Assembly (NCBI GenBank): GCA_041655735.1
Contig: JBBAEV010000022.1
Coordinates: forward strand, 1-16,133
Direction of reading: 5' to 3'
DNA from: JBBAEV01 sp041655735
Lineage (GTDB): Bacteria > Bacillota_I > Bacilli_A > RF39 > UBA660
DNA: 16,133 nucleotides
How positions within the stretch are numbered: position 1 is the stretch's first letter; each line of letters begins with the position of its first letter. Both the position numbers and the translations under genes were made by a program. Of the stretch, positions 1 to 6,044 are shown piece by piece. The notes under the pieces were generated by a model. It ran no database searches, had not been told where the DNA came from, and saw only the letters and a program-made list of their open reading frames with translations.

Positions 1-81
1 AACTATATGGCAGACTCTCAAAAAATCGAACTCGAAGTTCCTGTTATAATCCGTCTTAACCGATTAGCTTCTTATAATAAC

Positions 82-113
82 AAAAAGCATAAAGATTTAA
101 CAATCTTTATGCT
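82..113 (-). terminator. Orphan minus-strand intrinsic terminator
   Basis: A perfect 12-bp stem (86-97 with 102-113, loop TAAC) is flanked on its left by A82-A86. Read on the minus strand this is a stem followed by TTTTTG, the form of a Rho-independent terminator. No T-run follows on the plus strand. No minus-strand gene lies to its right, so what it would terminate is unclear (antisense transcription, or a gene lost by rearrangement). Positions 1-81 show no gene I can recognise on either strand. Confidence 0.5.
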
Positions 114-125
114 CAACATTATATA

Positions 126-134
126 TGGTATAAT
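126..134 (+). promoter_or_regulatory. Extended -10 promoter of the DUF2779 gene
   Basis: TGGTATAAT is a perfect extended -10 element ending 23 nt before the ATG at 158. No convincing -35 is present at the expected distance. The ribosome binding site AGGTGA (146-151) lies between. Confidence 0.65.
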
Positions 135-157
135 TGTATTGAAGCAGGTGAAATAAT

Positions 158-1999
158 ATGGTAATCACAAAAACTAATTTTATTAATTATATAAGATGTC
201 AAAGATATGTTGCTTTATATAATTTAAAAAAGAAAATAGATATATCTGATATGACCCTTGAAGAATATAAACAACAAGAAGACGATGAAATAAGAAGAGA
301 AATAATCGGGGCAATGTATGATGAAGAAGGGAACGACCTTATAGATATTGAAAATAAACAATTGGAGACAATGATGCCTTATTATAAAGAGGTAGAAATA
401 CTGGCGGGTAATATCTTTAATAAAAAAATACCCGGTAAGATTTTATATTATGAAAATAACTTCGATCAAAAAAGATTTGATTGTATTATTGCTGATAATA
501 AATATCTATGTTATGTTGATATTTATAATAAAAGAAAAGATGGTATTGATATAATTGAAGTTAAAGCTACTACTGATAAGAAATATTTAAATTTAGGTAA
601 AGGTTATACCAATGAACTCGGAGAAAAAAAATATCATTCAATCTTTGCTTTTAATAAGGATAAAATATTAAAGTTAAGAGAAGAACTTCCTAATAATATA
701 TTTGAAGATGATTTACCTGAAAAAGATTATTTAAAACATAAGGCAAAACTGTTTGATAGATATACAGATGTAGGTCATTATGTATATGATTTAGCTGTAC
801 AAAGATATATTATTGAAAACAGTATAAAAGATAAAAAAAATATTAAATATTATTTAGCGGTATTAAATAGTGAATATGTGTTAAATAGTGACGCATTACT
901 TAATCAAGATGATAGTGGTAATGATATTATAACTTTTATTGATTTAACTAATGTTACTAAAGATTATATGGATAAGATAAAAATAGATCAAGAAAAAATA
1001 ACTGAATATATAAATAAAATGGATAATAGTATATGTGGAGTAGGTAATTATTGTGAATATAAGAAACCAGTAAGATGTAAATTTTGTGAGGTGTGTTTTA
1101 AGTTACCTAAAAATAATTCAATATTAAATTATATTGATAATCATTTTGGTTTTAAAGATGAAACTGGTAATAAACATGATAGATATGAATTAATAAATGA
1201 AGGAAATGTTAAAATGCTTGATATACCTAAATCATGGCTTACTAGACAGTCTAATATTATCCAAAGAGATTGTGTTGAGAAAAATATAATATATAAGAAT
1301 TTAGATAAACTTAGTAAGGGGATAAAGGCTATTACATACCCAATATATCATTTAGATTTTGAAACATTTCCTTGTCCTATACCTAGATATAAAGGGGAGA
1401 AAGCTTATATGCAGTCAGTTTTTCAATTTTCTCTTCATATTGAAAGAGAACCAGGAACATGCGATAAAGATAAAGATCATTATACATATCTTTCTATAGA
1501 TCATAATGATCATAGAGAAGACTTGATAAAAGAAATGATTAAATATATTGATACTAGTAAAGGAACTATTATGGTTTATAATCAAGCTTTTGAAAAAACT
1601 AGATTAAAAGAATTAGGAGAAATATTTCCAAAATATAAAAAAGAATTAAATAAAATGGCTTCCATGTTATTTGATTTAATGTATTTAGTAAAAACTAATA
1701 CTAATTTTTATAAGGATTTAGGTTATGAAGAAGAAGTTTCTAAATTATTTAATTATTATCATCCTAAATTAAATGGTTCTTTTTCTATAAAAAAGGTATT
1801 ACCTTGTTTTAGTGATTTATCATATAGTGAATTAGAAGTAGAAAATGGTATGGAAGCATTAATCACTTATGCAAATTTTCCTAATATGGATAAAGATGAA
1901 TATAATAAAAAGTACAATGCTTTATTAGAATATTGTAAGCAGGATACATGGGCTATGGTGGAAATATTACAAGGATTGCGAAATTTGACGAAAAGTTAA
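158..1999 (+). CDS. DUF2779-type protein: Cas4-like nuclease domain plus DEDD exonuclease domain
   Basis: The 613-residue protein has two recognisable nuclease modules. The N-terminal part looks like a Cas4/RecB-type PD-(D/E)XK nuclease: RFD at about 106-108, then IIEVKA (E134, K136) as the E-x-K core. Cys14 together with Cys299, Cys307, Cys310 and Cys313 (Cys293 is also nearby) resembles the split cysteine set that holds a 4Fe-4S cluster in Cas4/AddB-like enzymes. The C-terminal part looks like a DEDD 3'-5' exonuclease: LDFET (D400, E402), YNQAFE (N475-E479), D506, and EYCKQD with Y592 and D596 as a YxxxD motif. This layout fits the DUF2779 family; activity is inferred from motifs only. It has its own extended -10 promoter and no partner gene in the window. 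No CRISPR repeats or other cas genes are visible. Codons in roughly the first 160 positions (GGG, CCC, CTC, GCG) look slightly richer in G+C than the rest. Confidence 0.85.
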   Translation: MVITKTNFINYIRCQRYVALYNLKKKIDISDMTLEEYKQQEDDEIRREIIGAMYDEEGNDLIDIENKQLETMMPYYKEVEILAGNIFNKKIPGKILYYENNFDQKRFDCIIADNKYLCYVDIYNKRKDGIDIIEVKATTDKKYLNLGKGYTNELGEKKYHSIFAFNKDKILKLREELPNNIFEDDLPEKDYLKHKAKLFDRYTDVGHYVYDLAVQRYIIENSIKDKKNIKYYLAVLNSEYVLNSDALLNQDDSGNDIITFIDLTNVTKDYMDKIKIDQEKITEYINKMDNSICGVGNYCEYKKPVRCKFCEVCFKLPKNNSILNYIDNHFGFKDETGNKHDRYELINEGNVKMLDIPKSWLTRQSNIIQRDCVEKNIIYKNLDKLSKGIKAITYPIYHLDFETFPCPIPRYKGEKAYMQSVFQFSLHIEREPGTCDKDKDHYTYLSIDHNDHREDLIKEMIKYIDTSKGTIMVYNQAFEKTRLKELGEIFPKYKKELNKMASMLFDLMYLVKTNTNFYKDLGYEEEVSKLFNYYHPKLNGSFSIKKVLPCFSDLSYSELEVENGMEALITYANFPNMDKDEYNKKYNALLEYCKQDTWAMVEILQGLRNLTKS

Positions 2000-2021
2000 T
2001 GTCTATTTTGTGTAAATAGTA

Positions 2022-2051
2022 TTGATATAGTGATAAGTCATAGGTTATTAT
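2022..2051 (+). promoter_or_regulatory. Putative promoter of rpoZ
   Basis: TTGATA (2022-2027) and TATTAT (2046-2051) are separated by 18 bp and lie 20 nt upstream of the rpoZ ATG. This one has a recognisable -35 instead of an extended -10. Confidence 0.45.
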
Positions 2052-2071
2052 GAAAATAGGAGTGTGATACT

Positions 2072-2260
2072 ATGATTTATCCTTCAATTGATAAACTACT
2101 TAATGTTGTATACTCAAAATATCAATTGGTTCATATTGTGGCTAAAAGATCAAGACAAATGACAGAAACAGGTCATTATCAATTAAAAAAATATAATTCA
2201 GAAAAGAATATTGGTAAAGCTTTAGAAGAAGTAGCTACAGGATTATTAAAAGCAAAATAA
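2072..2260 (+). CDS. rpoZ: DNA-directed RNA polymerase subunit omega
   Basis: The 62-residue protein begins MIYPSIDKLL, continues with SKYQLVHIVAKRSRQM and ends with a KNIGKALEEV stretch, which is the standard RpoZ pattern, including the Ala-Lys-Arg segment that contacts the beta' subunit. Length is normal for Gram-positive omega. Omega helps assemble and stabilise RNA polymerase. The start follows AGGAG (2058-2062). In many Bacillota rpoZ follows gmk; here it stands alone between the DUF2779 gene and the deacylase gene, ended by its own terminator. The stop codon lies within that terminator's stem. Confidence 0.93.
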   Translation: MIYPSIDKLLNVVYSKYQLVHIVAKRSRQMTETGHYQLKKYNSEKNIGKALEEVATGLLKAK

Positions 2261-2280
2261 CTACTAAGTAGCTATTTTTT
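2254..2280 (+). terminator. Terminator of rpoZ
   Basis: AAAATA and CTAC pair with GTAG and TATTTT, with one mismatch and a TAA loop, and the right arm runs into T75-T80. The stem includes the rpoZ stop codon. The next promoter box begins four bases after the T-run. Confidence 0.75.
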
Positions 2281-2283
2281 GTA

Positions 2284-2292
2284 TGGTATAAT
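2284..2292 (+). promoter_or_regulatory. Extended -10 promoter of the YbaK-like gene
   Basis: TGGTATAAT is identical to the box at 126. It ends 18 nt before the ATG at 2311, and its -35 position falls inside the rpoZ terminator, so it must act mainly through the extended -10. This rules out the in-frame GTG at 2293 as a start. Confidence 0.65.
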
Positions 2293-2310
2293 GTGATTAG
2301 GGAGATTATT

Positions 2311-2856
2311 ATGGAAAATATATTGTTAGATTTTAAGCCAGTAATTGATAATAAAGATTTAGTTTCTAGTAGTGTATTAGAAGCAATATTAGATTTAAAC
2401 AATAAAGAAGATATTCTAGTAGCTGAAATAGACCAAAATTATGCAGGTGGCTTAGAATTGTGTGAGAGGTATAAAGTAGATCCTAAATATGGAGCTAATT
2501 GTTTGATAGTAGAAGCTAAGAGAAGCGATGCTAAAACTTATGCTGCTTTATTAGTGCCAGTGGGATATAAATATAATATGTCTACTGTAGTAAGAAAACA
2601 GTTAAATGCTAGAATGGTATCAGTTGCTCCTTTAAACTTTGTATTGGAAAATACAAAGATGGAGTATGGTAGTATTACACCAATAGGAATACCTACTGAT
2701 TGGCTTATATTTATAGATCCCCTTGTATTAAAACAAGATAAAATAATAATAGGTAGTGGTTTAAAAAAATCAAAATTAATGATACCTAGTTTTATTTTAT
2801 TAAAGTTACCTAATGCTATAATATTAGAAGGTTTAGCAAAAGAAGGTAATGAATAA
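2311..2856 (+). CDS. YbaK/EbsC-type aminoacyl-tRNA deacylase
   Basis: The 181-residue protein has the YbaK/prolyl-tRNA-editing fold signature: GANCLIVEAKR (61-71), VVRKQLNAR (93-101), a diagnostic EYGSITPIGIP (118-128) followed by DW, and an IIIGSG (145-150) substrate-pocket loop. Members hydrolyse mischarged tRNAs such as Cys- or Ala-tRNA-Pro in trans; which substrate this one edits cannot be read from sequence. Length is typical of the stand-alone family. I chose ATG 2311, not the upstream GTG at 2293, because the extended -10 box ends at 2292 and AGGGAG (2299-2304) is correctly spaced. The gene is monocistronic, with a terminator immediately downstream. Confidence 0.88.
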   Translation: MENILLDFKPVIDNKDLVSSSVLEAILDLNNKEDILVAEIDQNYAGGLELCERYKVDPKYGANCLIVEAKRSDAKTYAALLVPVGYKYNMSTVVRKQLNARMVSVAPLNFVLENTKMEYGSITPIGIPTDWLIFIDPLVLKQDKIIIGSGLKKSKLMIPSFILLKLPNAIILEGLAKEGNE

Positions 2857-2884
2857 ATATTTATATTATTAATAAATAAAAAGG

Positions 2885-2905
2885 CTTAGTAATACTAAGT
2901 TTTTT
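2885..2905 (+). terminator. Terminator of the YbaK-like gene
   Basis: CTTAGT (2885-2890) pairs with ACTAAG (2894-2899) across an AAT loop and is followed by six T. The last T is also the first base of the next extended -10 box. Confidence 0.75.
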
Positions 2906-2913
2906 GGTATAAT
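2905..2913 (+). promoter_or_regulatory. Extended -10 promoter of recX
   Basis: TGGTATAAT, a third identical copy, ends 16 nt before the recX ATG. It directly abuts the upstream terminator, so no separate -35 can exist outside the hairpin. Confidence 0.65.
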
Positions 2914-2929
2914 TTTATTAGGTGGTTAT

Positions 2930-3706
2930 ATGAAAGTAAATAAATTAAAAAAGATAAGCAAGTCTAATTATAAGGTATATTTTGATACTAATGATTATTT
3001 AAATCTTCATGAAGATGTTATTATAAATAATAGTTTATTAACTAATAAGGTAGTAGATGCATCATTATTAGAAAAGATTAGAAAAGAAAATAATGATAAA
3101 CAAGTATATGGAAATGCATTAAAGTTCTTATCTTATCGAATGAGATCAATATTAGAAGTAAAGAAGTATTTACTTGATAAGGGATTTGAGGAAGAATTAG
3201 TAGAAAGTACAATATCTAAATTAAAAGAACAAGGTTATTTAGATGATAATAAATTTACTACAGCATTTATTAATACTAAAATAAATACTAGTGATATAGG
3301 TCCAAATAGAGTAAGAGAACAATTAATAAATTTAGGAGTTTCTGAAAGTATAATTGAAAAGAATATGCATTTATTTTCTTCTAAAATAGAAGAAGATAAA
3401 GTAAAGCATTATATTAATAAGAAAGTAAAAAATAATCATTATGCAAAGAAGATATTACAGAATAAAATATTAGAGTCTTTATTATTAATGGGATACAATA
3501 AAGAAGTAATATTAAAGTATATAGAAGATATAGATATTAGTAATGAAGGTAATATATTAGAAAAGGAATATAATAAAATATATATTAAATATAAGAATAA
3601 GTATAAGGATTATGAATTAAAAAGTATTATAAAACAAAAATTATATCAAAAAGGGTTTGATTATAGAGAGATAGAAGATATGGTAAATAAAAGATGTGAT
3701 TATTAA
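2930..3706 (+). CDS. recX: Regulatory protein RecX
   Basis: The 258-residue protein is the long Bacillus-type RecX, built from repeated three-helix modules. The first repeat shows ALKFLSYRMRSILEVKKYL (about 64-82), with a following KLKEQGYLDDNKFT stretch that is characteristic of the family. The second contains GPNRVREQLINLGVSE. A C-terminal repeat ends KQKLYQKGFDYREIEDM. RecX binds RecA filaments and modulates recombination and SOS activity. The start follows AGGTGG (2920-2925). recA is not adjacent in this window. The gene converges on the PrsA gene, and both stop codons lie in or at one shared bidirectional terminator. Confidence 0.9.
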   Translation: MKVNKLKKISKSNYKVYFDTNDYLNLHEDVIINNSLLTNKVVDASLLEKIRKENNDKQVYGNALKFLSYRMRSILEVKKYLLDKGFEEELVESTISKLKEQGYLDDNKFTTAFINTKINTSDIGPNRVREQLINLGVSESIIEKNMHLFSSKIEEDKVKHYINKKVKNNHYAKKILQNKILESLLLMGYNKEVILKYIEDIDISNEGNILEKEYNKIYIKYKNKYKDYELKSIIKQKLYQKGFDYREIEDMVNKRCDY

Positions 3707-3719
3707 TCACATCTTTTTT
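3689..3719. terminator. Bidirectional terminator shared by recX and the PrsA gene
   Basis: A perfect 12-bp stem (3689-3700 with 3706-3717, loop TATTA) has A-rich left and T-rich right flanks, so it works on both strands. The recX stop codon begins in the loop, and the stop codon of the converging PrsA gene overlaps the T-run. Confidence 0.8.
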
Positions 3720-4695
3720 ACTTGCTAGTCTTACTCAATAAATCTTTATTTAGTTTATTATAACTATTTTTTAATTCATCATCATATATTTCTAAACCAT
3801 ATTCTTTTCTTAGCTCTATCATAGCTTCATAACTTACTTTAGAGTTTTCTTCATTTATTTTTTCTTTTGCGATAGTCTCAATAACATCAGTTTTTATTTT
3901 CTCCAAAGCCACTTTTTCTTTTTCACCTGTTTTTAATATAATATGATACCCAAAAGCACTTTTTACAGGAGTAGTAGTATATTTATTCATTTTTAAATCA
4001 TAAGCTGCTGTTTCAAATGCTTGATCCATAGTTCCTTTATTGAAATATCCTAAATCTCCACCTTTAGAAGCATTACTTTCATCATCAGAATATTCTTTAG
4101 CTAAATCAGCAAACTTTTCTCCATTATTTAATTTTTTAATAATATCTTTCGCAAGTGTTTCTGCTTCTTTTTCTTTTGCTGTTTTTTCTTCATCTGTCAT
4201 TTCAGAATTAGTATCTGGAGTAACTAATATATGACTTACTTTAATATCGCCAACTGTTTCGTTTTTATAATAATTATTCATTTCCTTATCAGTAACAATA
4301 GATTTAGCATAACTATTTATTTCTTTGTTTCTTTTTATATCATATAATACTGTTCTTCTAAATTCTTCTTCAGTATTACCATATCCATAGTATTTAATAT
4401 AATCTAAAAATTGATCTCCAGTTTGTGTTTTAAAATAATTGACATAATCATCTACTTCTTTTAAAATGGCGTCATCAGTTGGGTATTTATCATCTAAGAT
4501 AGTTTTATCTATCATTTCAACTAATGTACTAACTCCATAAACATCTTTTAATGATTCATATAATTCACTTACTGTAATATCTTTATTTTTTATTTTACCA
4601 ACTAATTCTTCACCATTTTCTAAGGTTGGTACTTTTCCACACCCAGTTAATAGTAATAAACTCCCACATATACATATTGTAAAAATTCTTTTCAT
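3718..4695 (-). CDS. prsA: PrsA-type peptidyl-prolyl isomerase lipoprotein
   Basis: The 325-residue protein starts with a lipoprotein signal peptide, KR followed by a hydrophobic stretch and the lipobox LTGC (Cys19). A parvulin (PpiC) rotamase domain spans about 152-257: VSHILV, FADLAKEYSDD, KGGDLGYF, SAFGYHIILK. The N-terminal and C-terminal helical parts resemble the chaperone portions of PrsA. PrsA-type proteins sit on the outer face of the membrane and help secreted proteins fold. I chose ATG 4695 over an in-frame ATG five codons upstream because AAGGAGG lies correctly before 4695. Close paralogues of PrsA (SurA-like foldases) cannot be excluded, so the symbol is by family. Confidence 0.88.
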   Translation of the reverse strand: MKRIFTICICGSLLLLTGCGKVPTLENGEELVGKIKNKDITVSELYESLKDVYGVSTLVEMIDKTILDDKYPTDDAILKEVDDYVNYFKTQTGDQFLDYIKYYGYGNTEEEFRRTVLYDIKRNKEINSYAKSIVTDKEMNNYYKNETVGDIKVSHILVTPDTNSEMTDEEKTAKEKEAETLAKDIIKKLNNGEKFADLAKEYSDDESNASKGGDLGYFNKGTMDQAFETAAYDLKMNKYTTTPVKSAFGYHIILKTGEKEKVALEKIKTDVIETIAKEKINEENSKVSYEAMIELRKEYGLEIYDDELKNSYNKLNKDLLSKTSK

Positions 4696-4722
4696 AATAT
4701 CCTCCTTCATGTTAACAAATTA

Positions 4723-4731
4723 ATCATAACA
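4723..4731 (-). promoter_or_regulatory. Extended -10 promoter of the PrsA gene
   Basis: On the minus strand the bases read TGTTATGAT, an extended -10 ending 27 nt before the ATG at 4695. Confidence 0.5.
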
Positions 4732-4769
4732 AATATTTAAAAAAAACACAATAAATAGGGATAAGTATT

Positions 4770-4798
4770 CACATTATTTTAGGTTTTTCCATAGAATA
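4770..4798 (+). promoter_or_regulatory. Sigma-K-like promoter of the YjcZ-like pair
   Basis: CACA (4770-4773, the mACm -35 pattern) lies 17 bp upstream of CATAGAATA (4790-4798), which fits the sigma-K -10 consensus CATANNNTA exactly. It is 32 nt upstream of the first mini-protein gene. This predicts late mother-cell expression. Confidence 0.55.
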
Positions 4799-4830
4799 TT
4801 TATGAAAAGAGAAAAAGGAGGAATGAAATT

Positions 4831-4911
4831 ATGGGTAATTGCGTATCTGGAGCCGCAATCGTATTAGTACTATTCATATTACTAGTAATTATATTAGGGG
4901 CTTATATTTAA
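4831..4911 (+). CDS. YjcZ-like sporulation mini-protein 1
   Basis: This 26-codon gene encodes a short polar head with one Cys (MGNCVSGAA), then a single hydrophobic helix rich in Ile, Leu and Val that ends GAYI. This is the shape of the YjcZ/tiny-transmembrane sporulation family (short Gly/Cys head, then a VLFILLVIILG-type segment). A very strong ribosome binding site, AAGGAGG (4815-4821), and the sigma-K-like promoter support translation in the mother cell. Family members are small, poorly understood membrane peptides made during sporulation. The function of this copy is unknown. Confidence 0.75.
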   Translation: MGNCVSGAAIVLVLFILLVIILGAYI

Positions 4912-4941
4912 TTTCTCAATCAAATAAGGAGGTGTCATTTA

Positions 4942-5058
4942 ATGGCTTGTGTTAATCCTTGCAATCCTTGCAATAACGGTTATATTGTAATTATTGTTTT
5001 ATACATCCTATTAGCTATTATTTTAGGTTCAGCTTTTGGTGTTGGCAGATGTTGTTAA
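4942..5058 (+). CDS. YjcZ-like sporulation mini-protein 2 (Cys-rich ends)
   Basis: This 38-codon gene begins MACVNPCNPCNNG, with three cysteines in two near-repeats of N-P-C, continues with one transmembrane helix (YIVIIVLYILLAIILG) and ends GVGRCC. The ribosome binding site AAGGAGGTG (4926-4934) matches the anti-Shine-Dalgarno sequence almost fully. It follows mini-protein 1 by 30 nt with no promoter between, so the two are probably co-transcribed and are diverged duplicates. The five cysteines placed on both sides of the helix could form disulfides or bind metal; that is inference. The operon ends in a strong hairpin at 5066. Confidence 0.72.
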   Translation: MACVNPCNPCNNGYIVIIVLYILLAIILGSAFGVGRCC

Positions 5059-5065
5059 CTAAAGT

Positions 5066-5087
5066 AAAAAGAGGTGAACCTCTTTTT
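5066..5087. terminator. Terminator of the YjcZ-like operon
   Basis: AAAAAGAGGT pairs with ACCTCTTTTT almost without a gap, and a T-run ends the plus strand arm. The left A-run would also make it work on the minus strand. Confidence 0.8.
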
Positions 5088-5104
5088 ATTTTGGAGATAA
5101 ATAT

Positions 5105-5132
5105 AAAAGAATGATTTTCTAATCATTCTTTT
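5105..5132. terminator. Terminator of the HIT-ASCH operon
   Basis: AAAAGAATGATT pairs with AATCATTCTTTT over a TTCT loop, with A and T flanks on both sides. The minus-strand stop codon of the ASCH gene (5123-5125) lies inside the stem. With the hairpin at 5066 it forms a double terminator between converging operons. Confidence 0.75.
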
Positions 5133-5463
5133 TCAATTAATTTTATAGTAATAACTAATCCTTCATATTTTTCTACTTCTTCTTTTGTATAAAAACTATC
5201 ATAAGTAGCATTTACTATTTCTTGGATGTTTTTATATCTATCTTTAAAATCTGTTTTAAAATATTTATTATACATAGAATATAAATTAGGGAATCTTTCT
5301 AAACCAATTACTTTGGTTAATAAATGTTCCTTTTCCTCTGGTAACTTTGTAAATTCAATAAGATCTCCTATTTTAATAATGCTCTTTTTTTATCACATAA
5401 ACGATGCTCTCTAATTTTTAAACCTGCTTTGATTCTTTCAAAATCATTAGGAATTAATCTCAT
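5123..5463 (-). pseudogene. ASCH-domain (PUA-like) protein, frameshifted in an A7 run
   Basis: From ATG 5463 the minus strand encodes MRLIPNDFERIKAGLK followed by IREHRLCDKK, the ASCH signature G-x-K-x-x-E-x-R, then runs into TAG after a few codons. Shifting by -1 in the A7 run (T5385-5391 on the plus strand) restores the domain: KSIIKIGDLIEFTKL, then VIGLERFPNLYSMY, and on to a stop at 5123, for about 113 residues in total. The joined product is a normal-sized ASCH protein, a PUA-like fold thought to bind RNA or modified nucleotides. One missing A in a homopolymer would explain it: sequencing or assembly error, a true pseudogene, or polymerase slippage. It follows the HIT gene by 34 nt. No good ribosome binding site is visible. 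Confidence 0.75.
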
Positions 5464-5497
5464 ACTATATTTAGTTGTTTTTACTTTATTTATAAGC

Positions 5498-5863
5498 TCA
5501 TTCCCTTGTTAATACTTTATATACTTCTTCTAAACTTAAAGAATTATTATTTATATAATTAGGTATTAAATGCATGTGAAAGTGTTTTATTTCTTGGGAT
5601 ATACCATTATTTTGACATATTGTAATTCCATCAATATGTAATTTATCTTTTAATAATTGATATATCTTCTTGCTTATATCATTAATATGTTTTAATACAT
5701 CTAAATCAATATCTTCAATATTAGTATAATGGGTTTTAGGAATTATTAACATATGACCACTTGCTTTTGGATTAATATCTAAAAAAACTAGTATTTTATC
5801 ATCTTCATATATTTTTTTAGATGGTATTTCATTATTAATTATTCTACAGAACAAACAATTCAT
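5498..5863 (-). CDS. HIT family nucleotide-binding hydrolase
   Basis: The 121-residue protein begins MNCLFCRIINNEIPSKKIYE, the classic HIT/HINT start with a zinc-type CxxC (Cys3, Cys6). The core ILVFLDINPKASGHMLIIPK follows (about 24-43). The histidine triad is HFHMHLIP (His94, His96, His98); the last His is the nucleophile in the family. Bacterial HIT proteins hydrolyse nucleoside phosphoramidates or dinucleoside polyphosphates in the cytoplasm; the substrate here is not known. It is somewhat shorter than the usual 135-145 residues, mainly at the C-terminus. The start follows AGGTGA and an extended -10. It heads a two-gene unit with the frameshifted ASCH gene. Confidence 0.9.
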   Translation of the reverse strand: MNCLFCRIINNEIPSKKIYEDDKILVFLDINPKASGHMLIIPKTHYTNIEDIDLDVLKHINDISKKIYQLLKDKLHIDGITICQNNGISQEIKHFHMHLIPNYINNNSLSLEEVYKVLTRE

Positions 5864-5879
5864 ATTATCACCTATTAAT

Positions 5880-5888
5880 ATAATAACA
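5880..5888 (-). promoter_or_regulatory. Extended -10 promoter of the HIT gene
   Basis: The minus strand reads TGTTATTAT, ending 16 nt before the HIT start codon, with the ribosome binding site AGGTGA immediately after. The predicted leader is about ten bases. Confidence 0.55.
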
Positions 5889-5910
5889 AAAAAATTAAAA
5901 AAAATAAATC

Positions 5911-5933
5911 AAAAAACGCTTTTAGCGTTTTTT
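5911..5933. terminator. Terminator-like hairpin between divergent genes
   Basis: AAAAAACGCT and AGCGTTTTTT form a symmetric stem over a TTT loop, a terminator on either strand. It lies between the divergent promoters of the HIT gene and the suf operon, where neither gene ends. It could insulate the two promoters from each other's upstream antisense transcription. Confidence 0.6.
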
Positions 5934-5965
5934 AATTGTGAATACGCGAATATTCTTTAATATTA

Positions 5966-6024
5966 TGGTATTATATAATTGTTTTATTCAATTATTTGGA
6001 TAATATCTTATTTTTTGATAAAAT
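5966..6024 (+). promoter_or_regulatory. Promoter region of the suf operon
   Basis: Two candidates are visible. The proximal TGATAAAAT (6016-6024) is an extended -10 ending 20 nt before the sufC ATG, like those of other genes here. The distal region holds TGGTATTAT (5966-5974) overlapping TATAAT (5974-5979) and would give a leader of about 60 nt. I cannot tell which is used, and I see no clear regulator-binding site. Confidence 0.5.
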
Positions 6025-6044
6025 CTATTTATGGAGTGATAAAT

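Noticed and set aside
1..156. An open frame of about 50 codons from the left edge to a TAA at 154-156, and a TTCGA-containing stretch on the minus strand recalling a tRNA T-loop.
   Set aside because: The open frame runs through a hairpin and the promoter of the next gene and has no ribosome binding site. No acceptor or anticodon stem can be formed for a tRNA.
158..1999. A CRISPR-Cas locus around the Cas4-like domain.
   Set aside because: No repeat-spacer array and no other cas genes are visible; the exonuclease fusion fits DUF2779.
5226..5414. Plus-strand open frame of 62 codons.
   Set aside because: It lies antisense to the frameshifted ASCH gene, whose domain motifs are clear on the minus strand.
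5979..6044. A 22-codon N-terminal extension of SufC from ATG 5979.
   Set aside because: It overlies promoter-like sequence and has no ribosome binding site; ATG 6045 has GGAG and starts the family sequence.
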